Shown here: positions 1-10,388 of the stretch, piece after piece | Layout of the letters: every line of letters begins with the position of its first letter | Position numbering within the stretch: position 1 is the stretch's first letter | Source: Pegoplata infirma | Taxonomy: Eukaryota > Arthropoda > Insecta > Diptera > Anthomyiidae | Assembly: GCA_963921195.1 (NCBI GenBank) | Contig: OY992539.1 | Span: 160,462,622-160,526,621 of the forward strand | Reading direction: 5' to 3' | Length of the DNA: 64,000 bases | Program-made: the position numbers and the translations under genes | The notes under the pieces: model-generated | Databases searched by the model: none | What the model was told of the DNA's origin: nothing | Seen by the model: only the letters and a program-made list of their open reading frames with translations

Positions 1-478
1 GATAGAACTAACCGAGCGGGAACTGTAGGTCATATGTATAGCGCGATTCGGCAAAAGGGTATAAAATGTCACTCCCGTTTTTTATAAATAAAAAGTTATT
101 TCCTCCTCTTTCGCAATCACACAAAAACGGCAAAACTGATTTCAATGAAATTTGCAGCACAGATAGTACTTATCGAGGACGCAGCATGGAACTTCAGACT
201 ATCACGATTCGATAAAAATGCGTTAAATGACACGCCTATACTTAACGTTATGTGAACTATACTTAACGTTATGTCTGTCTGTTTTGAAATCACGCAAAAA
301 CGGATGAACCGATTTTGTTGAGATTTCTCTATAGATATTGCTAACCGAGGGTGGATCCAAAGGTTACTACCTGGACCCGGACCCGTGCTTTAATTTTGTC
401 CGACACTATATTTAAATTAAGATGCAATATAAAACAGTTTTTTTCTTAGGACCAGCAACGCGGACCGGGTATAGCTAG
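1..478 (+). mobile_element. Helitron, 3' part cut by the window edge
   Basis: This stretch matches the right-hand part of the complete Helitron at 52501-54068, including the GATAGAACTAACCGAGCGGG start and the terminal GGACCGGGTATAGCTAG. It ends in CTAG at 475-478 followed by T, as expected for a Helitron 3' end (CTRR, insertion between A and T). The 5' part would lie before the window. It has no Rep/helicase coding sequence, so it is a non-autonomous copy. Confidence 0.8.
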
Positions 479-652
479 TAGGTAATATTAAGACAACCGA
501 AACAAAACCGATATAATACCGGTAAAAAGTCGAATAAAGGTAACGGTTTTTTATCGGTAACGGTATTTAAAATTTTTTTTATTTCGGTATTGGTAACGGT
601 AACGGTAGTCAATATTAAAGGGTTTTTAATCGGTAACGGTAGCCAACACTGG
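479..652. repeat. GGTAACGGT-rich degenerate repeat
   Basis: This spacer between two Helitron fragments contains at least five GGTAACGGT or CGGTAACGGTA words, separated by AT-rich DNA. The right edge GGTAACGGTAGCCAACACT reads like an inverted hAT-type terminus, but no partner end or target duplication was found. No gene is seen. Confidence 0.45.
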
Positions 653-911
653 TTTAAACTTTATCAAAATCGGTCCATCCGTTTTTTATATATAGATGTC
701 ATTAGTGGTGCAATGTAAAAATTCGATTTTGCCACGCCCCTCCGCCCACAGACAGAAAATCAAAAATCCGACTCGACAGTGTTACTCGCCAGGCTATTCT
801 GAATATTCCCTGAAAATTTCATCAAAATCGGTCCAGCCGTTTTCGAGTCCATACGGAACATACATACATACATACCCACATACATACACACATCCATTTT
901 TATATCTATAG
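653..911 (-). mobile_element. Helitron, 5' fragment in reverse
   Basis: This is the reverse complement of the first ~260 bp of the Helitron at 52501-54068: the GGATGTGTGTATGTATGTGG head, the CGAAAACGGCTGGACCGAT box and the GTGGGCGGAGGGGCGTGG box are all recognisable. The TC terminus falls in a GATA-repeat run, so the end is uncertain by a few bases. Two short ORFs over this fragment are fortuitous. Confidence 0.75.
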
Positions 912-1128
912 ATAGATAGTAGGGTTGCCAGACGTCCCGCATTTGGCGGGATTGTCCCGCTTTTTATAACCGATTCCCGCGTCCCGCGCGGGATTCCATA
1001 TTCCCGCTTTTTTTTGCAATTTTTTTTAACAACAACTATTTTTTACTTTAAAAGCCTAAGTTTTTAAAAGGCTTATTTGTAAGCTTTTGCCGCCCAAATG
1101 ATGTGGATTTAGAACCTTTTTAAGGAAA

Positions 1129-1680
1129 ACAAGTTAGAGTGTTAAATTCGGCTGTGCCGAATCTTTTATACCCTCCAAAATGTAAAAAAAAAAAAATTGA
1201 CAGAGGCGTTTTTTTTTTTTGGGGGGGGGGGGGGCGTTGATAGGGTCAGTGGGGCACGTTGAGAGCACCTTCCCATCGCGATAAATATACCAAATGTTTC
1301 ATTTATTTAACAAAAATACAAAAAAAAACCCATGTAAAAACCTGTATTTTTTAGAGGTTGGTTTAATTCTTCAAGGGGGAACTTTTTTCCCCCTGGTCCG
1401 ATTTGGCCAATTTCCGAACTTAACCTGCCTAGGAACATAAGACATATTTGTGCCAAACTTGAGGTTCCTAGCTCTTTTATTTTGGACTGCATCGTGTTAA
1501 CTACAGACGGACGGACAGACGGACGGACAGACGGACGGACGGACATCGCTAGAATGTCTTAGAATCGATCACTGATCAATAATATATATACTTTATGGGG
1601 TCCCCGACCGATATTTCGATGCGTTACACACGGAATGACAAAGTGAGTATACCCCCATACTGTAGTTGGAGGGTATAAAA
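1129..1680 (-). mobile_element. mini-me/INE-1-like element
   Basis: In reverse it starts with TTTTATACCCTCCAAC and continues through the conserved TTTGTCATTCCGTGTGTAAC box and a GTCC/GTCT microsatellite (about 1505-1545 here as GGAC/AGAC). It ends with GAGGGTATAAAAGATTCGGC and AACTTGTT. This is the layout of the dipteran mini-me/INE-1 (Helentron-derived) repeats. An internal run of about 14 G (1221-1234) lies in the body. It is non-coding; the reading frames over it come from the microsatellite. Confidence 0.75.
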
Positions 1681-2609
1681 ATAAAGGCCTAGTCACACAT
1701 GAGGTGAAATCTCGTTCGAACGAGATTTCGATCATATGAGGTGTGTTCCAGAACTTTCCGGGTAAAGTTCGGTAAAATGAGAGAAAATCAAAAAACCTCT
1801 CACGATATCCCAAAAATGCACAAAAGTACGGGAACGCTAAAAACCACATTTCAAGCCCAAAATAATAGAAAATGTAAACAAACCAATAATGCTAAAATAT
1901 TTTCGTAAGAAAAATTACTTTAAACAAGAAAACAAATTGTAAAAGTTTATTTTAATAACAAATTATATTTTTTTTGTATTGAAATAACACATTTCCTTGG
2001 TTTAGTTCTTTATTTTATTTAAATTTCCAACTCAGCTTCACAAAAAAAATCAGCTGTTTTTTCAACATCTGACTGTTACCAATTTACCCGAAAAAAAAGT
2101 GCGGATAAGTTTGGTAAAATGAGAACCCGAGTAAAAATTTTTGTATGGAGCAATATATGTTCTTATATTATTCCAGATCTGTTGATAGATCCGAGATTTG
2201 AAAGATCAGCACTGATCCGAAAAATGGATCGCTAAGATTAGATCAGTTTTAACCGGACGGATACAATTTGATCCGAAAAGTGGGTTTATCTAATTAGATC
2301 AGTTTTAATCGGTGGGATACAATTTCATCCGAAAAATGGTTGGATCTTATTGGACCAAGACAAAAAAAAAAAGATTTTTTTAGCTGGATAAAAAAAGATA
2401 AAATTTCATACGAAAGAAAAAAAAAATATTACAAAAAACTTTAGATAAAATTTTATCCGAAAAAAAAAATCTATTTTTAGAACTATATATAATTTAATCC
2501 GAACAATAAAATCTATTTTTAGAACTGATAAAGTTTTATCCAAACAATTTTTTTCAATATTAAGATATAAATATATATAATTAAAATTTATTTAAAAAAA
2601 AAAAAAAAA

Positions 2610-2688
2610 CTTCGAGCGGCGGGGGAATCGAACAGCTACCAACTGTTTTGTAATCGCAATCTCTACCCTCTGACCCAGCGGACGTTGT
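2610..2688 (-). other. tRNA-like sequence inside CCCGAG copy A
   Basis: On the minus strand an A-box-like TGGGTCAGAGGGTAGAG is followed about 30 bases later by a canonical B box TGTTCGATTCCCCC. The spacing fits a tRNA or the head of a tRNA-derived SINE. The acceptor arms do not pair well, so I do not call a functional tRNA gene. A close relative is at 55454-55531. Confidence 0.55.
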
Positions 2689-3501
2689 TAATAAATGACA
2701 ACTTTAAAAGACTATGTTTTAAAAAAACTTAGAAAATAGTTTATCATATATAATTATATCAAGTTTAACTTATATATAATTAAATCCAGTTTATCTTATC
2801 GTGTATATGATTGCATCAAATTATATTCGACTTGAATTTGAACAAAATTTTAAAAAAGACTTAGAAAATTTTTGCTAAAATTTGTGATTTTTTTTTTTTT
2901 TTAGTTTATTTGCTGAGCTAATATGGGGTTTAATACTGAGTTTAACAACATGATTTTCATCTTCCAATGCTCTTAATTTTCCAAGTTATAAAGCTTTAAA
3001 GTAAAAACGGTTTTTGGCTTATGAGCTTCACATTTTTCATCGGATCCAAATTTTCTTTCTGCTGTTGTATATTTAATAAAAATACCTTTAAGATGGTATA
3101 AAACATGTATAAACTTTTTTACTCACCAACGGCCAAATAATGAGTTTTAAGTTTTTTTCGGAAGTTTTTTCAGACAAAAATAATTTTATCTGAAAATATT
3201 GCTAACATAAGTTCAAACCAAATACACTTTTAATTATTGGCAACAAATAAAGCTTTGATTTGAGCTTGATCTGAGGACTTTAGCTCTCTTAAAACCAGAG
3301 ATATTGATGGTTAAACATTAAAGTTTTAAAATATTTTTTTCTTCGGATTAAATAATATATAATTATATCAAAGTATAATTATTTTTGAAATATTTTTGTT
3401 AAAATTCAGGGATTTTATTTTTTTTTAAATTTGAAAAACGAAAACGCATTAAAAAATCATTTAGATTAAAAAAAAAATTAAAAAAAAATTATTTTTTTCT
3501 T

Positions 3502-3968
3502 GACTTAGTCGGGAATCGAACTCAGGGTCCTCAAGAATTATATATTATCATATATGATGCAATATAGAAAGTTATATTACTATATATAAATAATATTTAT
3601 TTCTAAATATTATCATAAAAAATAAATTAATCAATATTTTTAAGTTAAGTAAAAAATTAAAGCTTCTAAAACATATTTTCTTTAAAAAAAAAATAAAAAA
3701 AAAAAAACTTTTTTTCTTAGCTCAGCCGGGGATCGAACCCAGGGTCCCTAGGAACCATATATTAACTTATATGATGTAATATATAAAATTATATAACTAT
3801 AAATAAATAATATTTATTTTTAGATTTTATCATAAAAATTTAATTATTCAATATTTTTAAGTTTAGAAAAAACAAAAAGCTTTAAAAACATATTTTCTTT
3901 TTTAAAAAATTAAAAAAAAAATAGTTTTTTTCTGGGTTGAGCCGGGAATCGAACTCGGGGTCCCCAAG
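3502..3968 (-). repeat. Array of three tRNA T-arm-like modules
   Basis: Three modules lie at 3502-3535, 3718-3751 and 3932-3968. On the minus strand each reads roughly CC(G/T)(A/G)GTTCGATYCCCGG, with a 7-base T-loop closed by a 4-5 bp stem. In the second module the stem sequence differs but still pairs. Spacers are AT-rich and about 185 bp. No A box accompanies them, so these are not whole tRNA copies. Confidence 0.6.
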
Positions 3969-6037
3969 CATCATATATTATCTTATATGATCTTATATAA
4001 AGTTACACACAACTATTTAAGTAATATGCATTTTTTAAAAATTTAACTTTTAAAATCCAATATGCATTTTTTCAAGTTTTAAAATACAATGGATTAAACA
4101 GATTTTTTTCTATTTAAAAATTTATAGAATTTATATATATTTTTTTTTGACTGATTTTAGGTGCTTTGAGAATCATATATAATTATACAAGCTCTCTTGT
4201 ATACTTAAATAAAAATATATATGATGCAACATTAAAAAAAAATATTGAAATACTGTCATATAAAAGTATGCATAATTATATATAAAATATTGTGAAAGAA
4301 AAAAATATTTTTTACCTTATACAATTGTATAACATTTTATATGGCGTTACATGTGCCACCATTTAAAATTATATATAGAGTTTAAAAAAAAATTGTATTT
4401 ATATGGTACCTTACAAAACTATATACGGTATCTCATAAGCCATTTATAATTATATCTTTGATAATATTAAAAAAATAAATGTTTGATGCCATGTATTGTT
4501 TTATATAACTGTATATAGAGTTATATGTGCGACCATATATAATTATATTTGAAAATTTTTTTTTCGTTTTTTAAGATGGAACCATATATAGTTTTAAATG
4601 GTTTCTTGTAAGTCATATATAATTTTAAATGGTTTCTTGTAAGTCATATATAATTATATATATAATGATATTGGATTTTTTTTAAATATGCTCGTATACG
4701 TTATTTGATATTAAGTCACATATAAATATGTATGCAATCAGATTAAGTTATATGTGTCACATATGATTATGTCTCCCACATGTATTTATATATTAATATG
4801 GTTATCATTAGATGTAATTTTATATAACTCCATTTAAAAAATTTGGAAAAACTCAATGCGAGATATAATTATGTACTTTGTTTGATATGAAAACATATGA
4901 TTTCATATGGCTATATATACATACATCAAATAATGTAAAATTATATGTATTCATTTTTACTCGGGAAAGTAATTTATTCTCTCACAAACTCTCTCATTTA
5001 CCCAATTTTTGCGTACGGGAACGCTTTTCGGGCTGGTTTGGGTACCCGCGGGCACCCGCGGTAACGTTCTGGAACACACCTATGGTCTGCATCATTTTGT
5101 ACACAACCATATGATCGAAATCTTGTTCCAACGAGATTTCAGCTCAAAAAAGTTTACAATCTTAGTGTTTGTTTAAAAAAAATATTTTTCAAAAAATGTA
5201 CGCCAAAAGTTGCACAACATAGAGTACATTCCGGAAAAATATTTATAAAATTTCCCTGGAGAAATTCTGGTCCAGCGTTGTATCTTCAAAATGGAAATGT
5301 GTGTACTAAAATTTACTTTAGCTAAATTAGTTTTTGAAAAACAAAAACACTTTTTCTATTTCAAAATGCACTAGAGGTTGGTAGTCTCTATTTAAAACAA
5401 TAAATCTCAGTTTTGTTCATAAAAATATTTTTGTCCCGCGAAAATTTTTAAAATCCCGCCATTTTTGTAATTTTCGGGAGTTTGTCCCGCATTTTCAAAA
5501 TAAAAATCTGGCAACCCTAATAGATAGATAGAATAGATATCGTTTTATCGACTCATTTTTCGCATTAAACTACCCGAGTAAAAAATTAATTACAAAATCC
5601 TTTATGTAATTATATCTTAATTAATCTGGTAGCAGCTCTTAATTGATCTAATCTGATCTCAAAATTGGCTGTATCAGAAATTATCTAAAAATTGTCTAAT
5701 AATATCATATATGATATTGTTAGATTTAATTAGATCCCAATTTTGGTCTAATTGGATTTGAAAAATTTTATCAAATTATATTAAAAATTATATAATCTGA
5801 TATTTCATATAACTTTTTAAAAAAAAATTTGGACCATAAATTTTAAAACTTAAAACAAATATTAGGTCTGCTTGTTTACCCAAATTTCTTACTAGTATTT
5901 TTACTACAACTGGAAAGTTTTGTTTACTTTTTGTATTGAAATTTTCCAGCTGTAGTAAAAGTAGTAAAAATGAGTAGATTGTAGTAAGGTAAACGAACAG
6001 ACATATTTTTATGTAGTTATTGAATTCATTTCCGGTT

Positions 6038-6870
6038 TTTATACCCTCCAACCCAGTGACGGTCCGTGAAGTTGTCACTGGGTGTTCTCTAATTTTTAAA
6101 AACAGAAAATTTAAGTATAAAATTCATGTTTTCATGGACCTAACGCATTCCCGAGATAGGTAAAGATGGGATGTTACTAGTTTTGTACATTTTTTAATGA
6201 GATGCAGCCTAAATTCTATTTTATTGTCATTTTGTTGCCTCACCACATCGACAATTAACAAAAAGCATTATTTCGCAAATAAATGGAGTACAAAAATTAA
6301 TTTTGGATGCATGTCAACAAAAAAAATTAAAACTGAGGCTTTGTCTACCACGGGAACGTGTTACGTCCAGAAAAACATATTTTATATACATAAATTTTAT
6401 ATTTTAAATAAGTAGAGAACACCCAGTGACAACTTCACGGACCGTCACTGCTCCAACCATAGTATGGGGGTATACTCACTTTGTCATTCCGTTTGTAAGT
6501 ATATATATTATTGATCCATGATCGATTCTAAGACAATCTGTGAATGTCCGTCTGTCCGTCCGTCCGTCTGTCTGTAAATGGCACGATGCAGTCCAAAATA
6601 AAAGAGCTATCCCCCTGAAATTTGGCACGAATATGTCTTATGGTCCTAGGCAGGTTAAGTTCAGAATGGGCAAAATCGGATCAGGGAGAAAAAAGTTACC
6701 CCTTGAAGAACAGAACCAACCTCTGAAAAAATACACTTTTTTACATGTTTTTTTTGGTATTTGGTTAAATAAATGAAATATTTGGTATATTTATCGCGAT
6801 GGGAAGGTGCTCTCAACTTCCCCCACTGACCCCATCACCCTCCTCCCCCCAAAAAGAACGCCCCTGACAA
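6038..6870 (+). mobile_element. mini-me/INE-1-like element interrupted by a MITE
   Basis: It starts TTTTTATACCCTCCAACC, is interrupted at 6054-6450, then resumes with ATAGTATGGGGGTATACTC, the TTTGTCATTCCG box and a GTCTGTCCGTCCGTCC microsatellite (about 6545-6575). The body matches the reverse copy at 1129-1680 as far as the C-rich tract near 6840. The 3' terminal hairpin and ACTTGTT end are missing. Non-coding. Confidence 0.7.
6054..6450. mobile_element. hAT-type MITE (397 bp)
   Basis: The near-perfect inverted termini are about 38 bp long, starting CAGTGACGGTCCGTGAAG and ending with its complement. An 8 bp duplication CTCCAACC flanks it at 6046-6053 and 6451-6458. Removing the element and one duplication restores the host mini-me sequence, which confirms the borders. 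The interior is AT-rich without transposase sequence. Confidence 0.85.
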
Positions 6871-8702
6871 ATTGCTTTTAAAACTTCTTACTATTTTTTA
6901 CTACAACTGGAAAGTTTGTTTACTTTTTGTATTGAAAATTTCCGGCTGTAGTAAAATGAGTAAAAAATAGTAGATTGTAGTAAGGTAATCGAATAGAATT
7001 AGCAACAATCTTCCAAGTTTTGCTTTTTTAATCACCCGAGTAAAAATTTTTATATGATGCAATATACAGGGTGATTCAGTCACGACCCGCCGAATTTTAC
7101 CAGCGTATTCCTTGGCTCATTTCATGAAAATATGTCTATTACGACCATCCCCCGAAAATGCATGTGTGCGAAATGGCAGCGGTTTGAAAATTTTCGGATT
7201 AGTGGTTAGAGGGTAGTTGGGTAAAATTGATAACTCTGAACCTGTCGTCCTATTGTTTTGTTTTTGGGCTTGTTGGAAAGCTCATTAGGAGACCTTTCAG
7301 ATTCAATAACAAAAAAATTAAAATAAAGTGAAATCGTCGAGATACAGAGCTTTTAAAAATAAAATTTGAAAAAAAAGACAAACAAATTTGCACATAACCT
7401 CAATTTATTCAGCCAGATTGTAGGTAACTTATATTTTTTTCTCTCTTAAAATATAGCCCTACGTCTTACCTTTCCAAAATGCCCTAAAAGAAGCCCAGAG
7501 GTCTTTCTGTTCTTAAGTTATGACCATTTGACTGAAATGCAAACAATTTTTTTTGGGTTTGGAGACGAAATAACAGCACAAATTTATTTGTTTTTGTAAA
7601 TTAACAAGTTTAAGATTTTATTTTATTAAAATTTTTGGAAGGCAAATGATCATAACTTTGGAACGGTAAGACCTCTGGGCTTCTTTTAGTGCATTTTGGA
7701 AAGGTAAGACGTAGGGCTATCTTTAAAGAGAGAGAAAAAAAAATACAAGTTACCTGCCATCTGGCTGAATAAATTGAGGTTATGTGCATATTTGTATGTC
7801 TTTTTTTCAAATTTTATTTTTAAAAGCTCTGTATCTCGATGATTTCACTTTATTTTAATTTTTTTGTTATTGAATCTGAAAGGTCTCCTAATGAGCTTTC
7901 CAACATGCCCAAAAACAAAAAAATCGGACCACAGGTTCAAAAGTTATCAATTTTACCCTACTACCCTCTAAGAACTAATCCAAAAATTTTCAAACCGCTG
8001 CCATTTCGCACACATGCATTTTCGGGGGATGGTCGTAATTAGGGTTGCCATCCGTCCTCTTTTCCCCGGACACCGTCCTCTTTTTTAGGGCGTCCAGGGC
8101 AGTCCTACTTCTTTTTTAGAAAGTGTCCGGGGTTGTCCTCCTTTTTTCCTCATAATTTTTTTTTTTGTATTATTTAACTTTCGAATTATTGGCATCGCTG
8201 TAATTTCGCTTACCAGTATTTATGCCAACTTTTTGAGAGCAAAACGAGCACAGAAATAAAAAACACTTAAAAACTCGTATATTTCAAGTAAAAAAGCACT
8301 TTATGTAGAGCGAAAATTACTACGTTATTATCAGCTGGTGTGTCGTAAAGTTGGCTCTCCGAGAAAAGAAGAAGAAGAAAAAAATTTGTATATCAAAAAT
8401 TCTATTTGAATTTCCAAAAATTGTATTTCAAAAATTCCCAATTGTATTTCAAATTTGTATTTTAAAATTTTCTAAATGCTTTTTAAAAATTCCATTTCAT
8501 AAATTTCAAATTGTATTTCAAAAATTTCCATTTATAAATTCTGATTATTTTTTTTAATTAAAAAATAAAAATTGTTTTATTTGATTTTTTCTGTAAGTAC
8601 AGATCGAGCACGGGCTCTAATTATATTTGTTATAAGGGTTCAAGTTGAAAAAATGCAGAAGAAAAATTGAATTTCTAAAAATTATAGACATTTCTGGTAT
8701 TT

Positions 8703-8747
8703 CCTATACCGGTTTCAAACACCCCAGTTAGTGTCATCTTCAGTAGG
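8703..8747 (-). ncRNA. Hammerhead ribozyme, copy 1
   Basis: On the minus strand: stem I strand UCCUA, core CUGAAGA (fits CUGANGA), stem II ACAC/GUGU with weaker pairs at its base, core GAAA, stem III CCGG, U16.1 and A17, then UAGGA closing stem I with 5 pairs. Predicted self-cleavage lies between plus-strand 8706 and 8707. Stem III is a 4-base self-complementary word (ACCGGU), which suggests activity as a dimer, as in Penelope-type hammerheads. The U-U at the base of stem II is non-standard. Confidence 0.65.
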
Positions 8748-9148
8748 ATTTTAAATGTCGGTTTGTCTTGTTAATGAAAACTGTTTTTTATATATGTATG
8801 TGAATATTTATAGTTTCTACAGAATAAATTTTGACAGTTTCCAACACTACAATTCTATTTCTAGCAATCTCAACCTCACCTCATACTTTCTTTCAACTTT
8901 TTTGTCTCTTACATTATTTCGCAAGGGTTACCAACATGATCTGGAATTGCAGACACAAATGAAGGAATTTGCATTTTCTGTTTCGGAGACGTGCCTAATG
9001 GCGACATATTTTGTCAGTAATTTTATTTGATTTTTTCTGTAAGTACAGATCGAGCACGGGCTCTAATTATATTTGTTATAAGGGTTCAAGTTGAAAAAAT
9101 GCAGAAGAAAAATTGAATTTCTAAAAATTATAGACATTTCTGGTATTT

Positions 9149-9193
9149 CCTATACCGGTTTCAAACACCCCAGTTAGTGTCATCTTCAGTAGG
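9149..9193 (-). ncRNA. Hammerhead ribozyme, copy 2
   Basis: Sequence and predicted fold are identical to the copy 446 bp upstream. Two cleavage sites in direct repeat would release a monomer-length RNA of 446 nt from a minus-strand transcript. Confidence 0.65.
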
Positions 9194-9384
9194 ATTTTAA
9201 ATGTCGGTTTGTCTTGTTAATGAAAACTGTTTTTTATATATGTATGTGAATATTTATAGTTTCTACAGAATAAATTTTGACAGTTTCCAACACTACAATT
9301 CTATTTCTAGCAATCTCAACCTCACCTCATACTTTCTTTCAACTTTTTTTGTTTTATTCGACCTTTAAAATATTATATTTTGAG

Positions 9385-10128
9385 CAGAGCTTCGAAAAAT
9401 GAAATCCTTTTCGAATGAATTCTCAAAAAAATCAATTCAATTTTAATAGTCAGTGAATGCATTCGATTTCATAAATCAACAATGAATGCAGTCGTTTGAA
9501 TTCATTCGATTTGATGGAAAAAAATGAATGCATTCGATTTCTTGTTCATTCGATTTAGAAAAATCGAATTCAATTGATTTTTTATCATTCCACTGCGAAT
9601 GCAATCAATTTTTTAAATAGATAGACCAAAGGGAGGCAAATTTTGGTCCATAGTATCGCCGACTCTCTTTACATACGATGGCCCTGATGGGCCCTAATTT
9701 TGAATCCAAAAAAATTGGTGTTCCCGAAAATTTAAAAAATGCATATATCAACTGCCTATTCGACAAAAAGTGCGGAGAGTGTTGGCGATATTATAGACAA
9801 AAAACTGGCTCCGTTTTGCTCTATCTCGGTTAGTTTTTTATGCAATGAATGAATAAGCCATTCGATTTTTCAAATTAAATGAAAATAAAATCGATTGCAT
9901 TCGCAAGTGAATGCATTCGATTTTTAAAAGTCGAATGGAAAAAAAACCGAATGCATTCGATTTTTGAAAGTCGAATGAAAAATAAATCGAATGCATTCGC
10001 TATTTATAAATCGAATGAGTCTAAAGCGAATTCATTCAATTCGCTAAAATGTGATTGGGGAATGCAATCACTAAATTTTCATTCAGAATGCCAAATCGAA
10101 TTAAGGAATGAAATCCTTCGAAGCTCTG
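9385..10128. mobile_element. hAT-type element rich in GAATGCATTCGATTT words
   Basis: CAGAGCTTCGAA at 9385 and TTCGAAGCTCTG ending at 10128 are flanked by a perfect 8 bp duplication ATTTTGAG (9377-9384, 10129-10136). Both halves are built of GAATGCATTCGATTT-like words, more than ten in all and themselves partly palindromic. The middle (about 9620-9835) is a foreign piece: its TCCATAGTATCGCCG and GGGCCCTAATTTTG boxes recur in reverse near 57500-57570. The ORF over the right half is repeat-derived. Confidence 0.8.
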
Positions 10129-10140
10129 ATTTTGAGTTGG

Positions 10141-10388
10141 TTTATTCTAGCTCGAGGTCATTATTTCCTTTACTAATTAAAACTATGATATTCTCGTAGA
10201 ATAATTTTCAAGAAAATTATTTTTCTGTTGCAAGACCTTTTCGACACGTCCATTAAGTCCATTAAGTCTTGTAAAAATGACCAACATAAATAAATTTAAA
10301 ACAGAAAAATAATTTTCTTGAAAATCATTCTATGAGAATATCATAGTATTAATTAGTAAAGGAAATAATGACCTCGAGCTAGAATAAA
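10141..10388. repeat. Palindrome of about 250 bp
   Basis: The left arm starting TTTATTCTAGCTCGAGGTCA is mirrored by a right arm ending TGACCTCGAGCTAGAATAAA, with arms of about 100 bp. The left arm is homologous to the tandem unit at 31131-32148 (its GGCTCGAGGTCATTATTTTC box). This is therefore an inverted head-to-head junction of that unit. A truncated CGACACGT box lies at 10232. Confidence 0.65.

Larger units (their letters stand above)
2126..4965 (-). mobile_element. CCCGAG-family element, copy A (2.8 kb)
   Basis: It begins CCCGAGTAAAAATTTTT and ends ATTTTTACTCGGG, with AA on both sides (2124-2125, 4966-4967) as a 2 bp duplication. In order it holds repeated GATCCGAAAA/GATCAGTTTTAA units (2160-2350), a tRNA-like body (about 2610-2688, minus strand), three T-arm-like modules spaced 215-220 bp apart (3502-3968, minus), and a long tract of ATATATAATTATATATG-type words. 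The order is the reverse of the copy at 51462-56001. Non-coding; no family name recognised. Confidence 0.65.
1739..5081. mobile_element. Inverted-repeat element with GGTGTGTTCCAGAA ends
   Basis: GGTGTGTTCCAGAAC near 1740 is mirrored by GTTCTGGAACACACC near 5066-5080, and TATGA/TATGG flank the two ends as a possible imperfect duplication. It sits inside a second, outer inverted repeat containing CGAGATTTCGATCATATG (around 1720 and 5110-5140). Superfamily not recognised. It is split by the CCCGAG element at 2126-4965. No coding sequence. Confidence 0.5.
920..5519. mobile_element. Non-autonomous hAT element hosting nested insertions
   Basis: The terminal inverted repeats TAGGGTTGCCAGA (920-932) and TCTGGCAACCCTA (5507-5519) are perfect over 13 bp. 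They are flanked by a perfect 8 bp duplication ATAGATAG (912-919 and 5520-5527), the hAT signature. Subterminal GTCCCGC words repeat near both ends. No transposase frame is present. The 4.6 kb length is mostly later insertions (mini-me, an inverted-repeat element and a CCCGAG element). The flank is GATA-rich, which slightly weakens the duplication as evidence. Confidence 0.8.
5885..6997. repeat. Direct repeat pair of about 115 bp around the mini-me
   Basis: Sequences at about 5885-6000 and 6884-6997 match closely, both containing TTTACTACAACTGGAAAG and GTAGATTGTAGTAAGG. Each copy has an internal inverted repeat (CTACAACTGGAAA / TTTCCAGCTGTAG). They bracket the mini-me element. Whether they are terminal repeats of a composite element or two copies of one small palindromic repeat is undecided. 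Confidence 0.5.
8581..9350 (-). mobile_element. Small direct-repeat retroelement with hammerhead ribozymes (Penelope-like/retrozyme type)
   Basis: Two near-identical direct repeats of about 324 bp (8581-8904 and 9027-9350, offset 446 bp) flank a unique spacer of about 120 bp. The whole is bordered by a 7 bp duplication GTTTTAT (8574-8580, 9351-9357). The related sequence at 31276-31320 reads AAATTGTTTTATTCGACC without the insertion, an apparent empty site. Each repeat contains a hammerhead core on the minus strand. Tandem or terminal repeats carrying hammerheads are known from Penelope-like elements and retrozymes. It has no reverse transcriptase, so it would be non-autonomous. Confidence 0.65.

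Noticed and set aside
479..652. Telomere-like repeat because of the repeated GGTAACGGT word
   Set aside because: The units are irregular, interspersed with AT-rich DNA and end like a hAT terminus. Flies also lack simple telomerase-type repeats.
1218..1236. G-run as a regulatory G-quadruplex
   Set aside because: It is a single homopolymer inside a mini-me element, with a shorter C-rich counterpart in the copy at 6838-6852. Replication slippage explains it.
2610..2688. Functional tRNA gene
   Set aside because: The A- and B-box-like parts are visible, but the acceptor stem does not close and the segment is an internal part of a repeated element.
8351..8557. Lysine/phenylalanine-rich 68-codon ORF as a gene
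   Set aside because: It arises from repeated TTTCAAAAATT words inside a hAT element.
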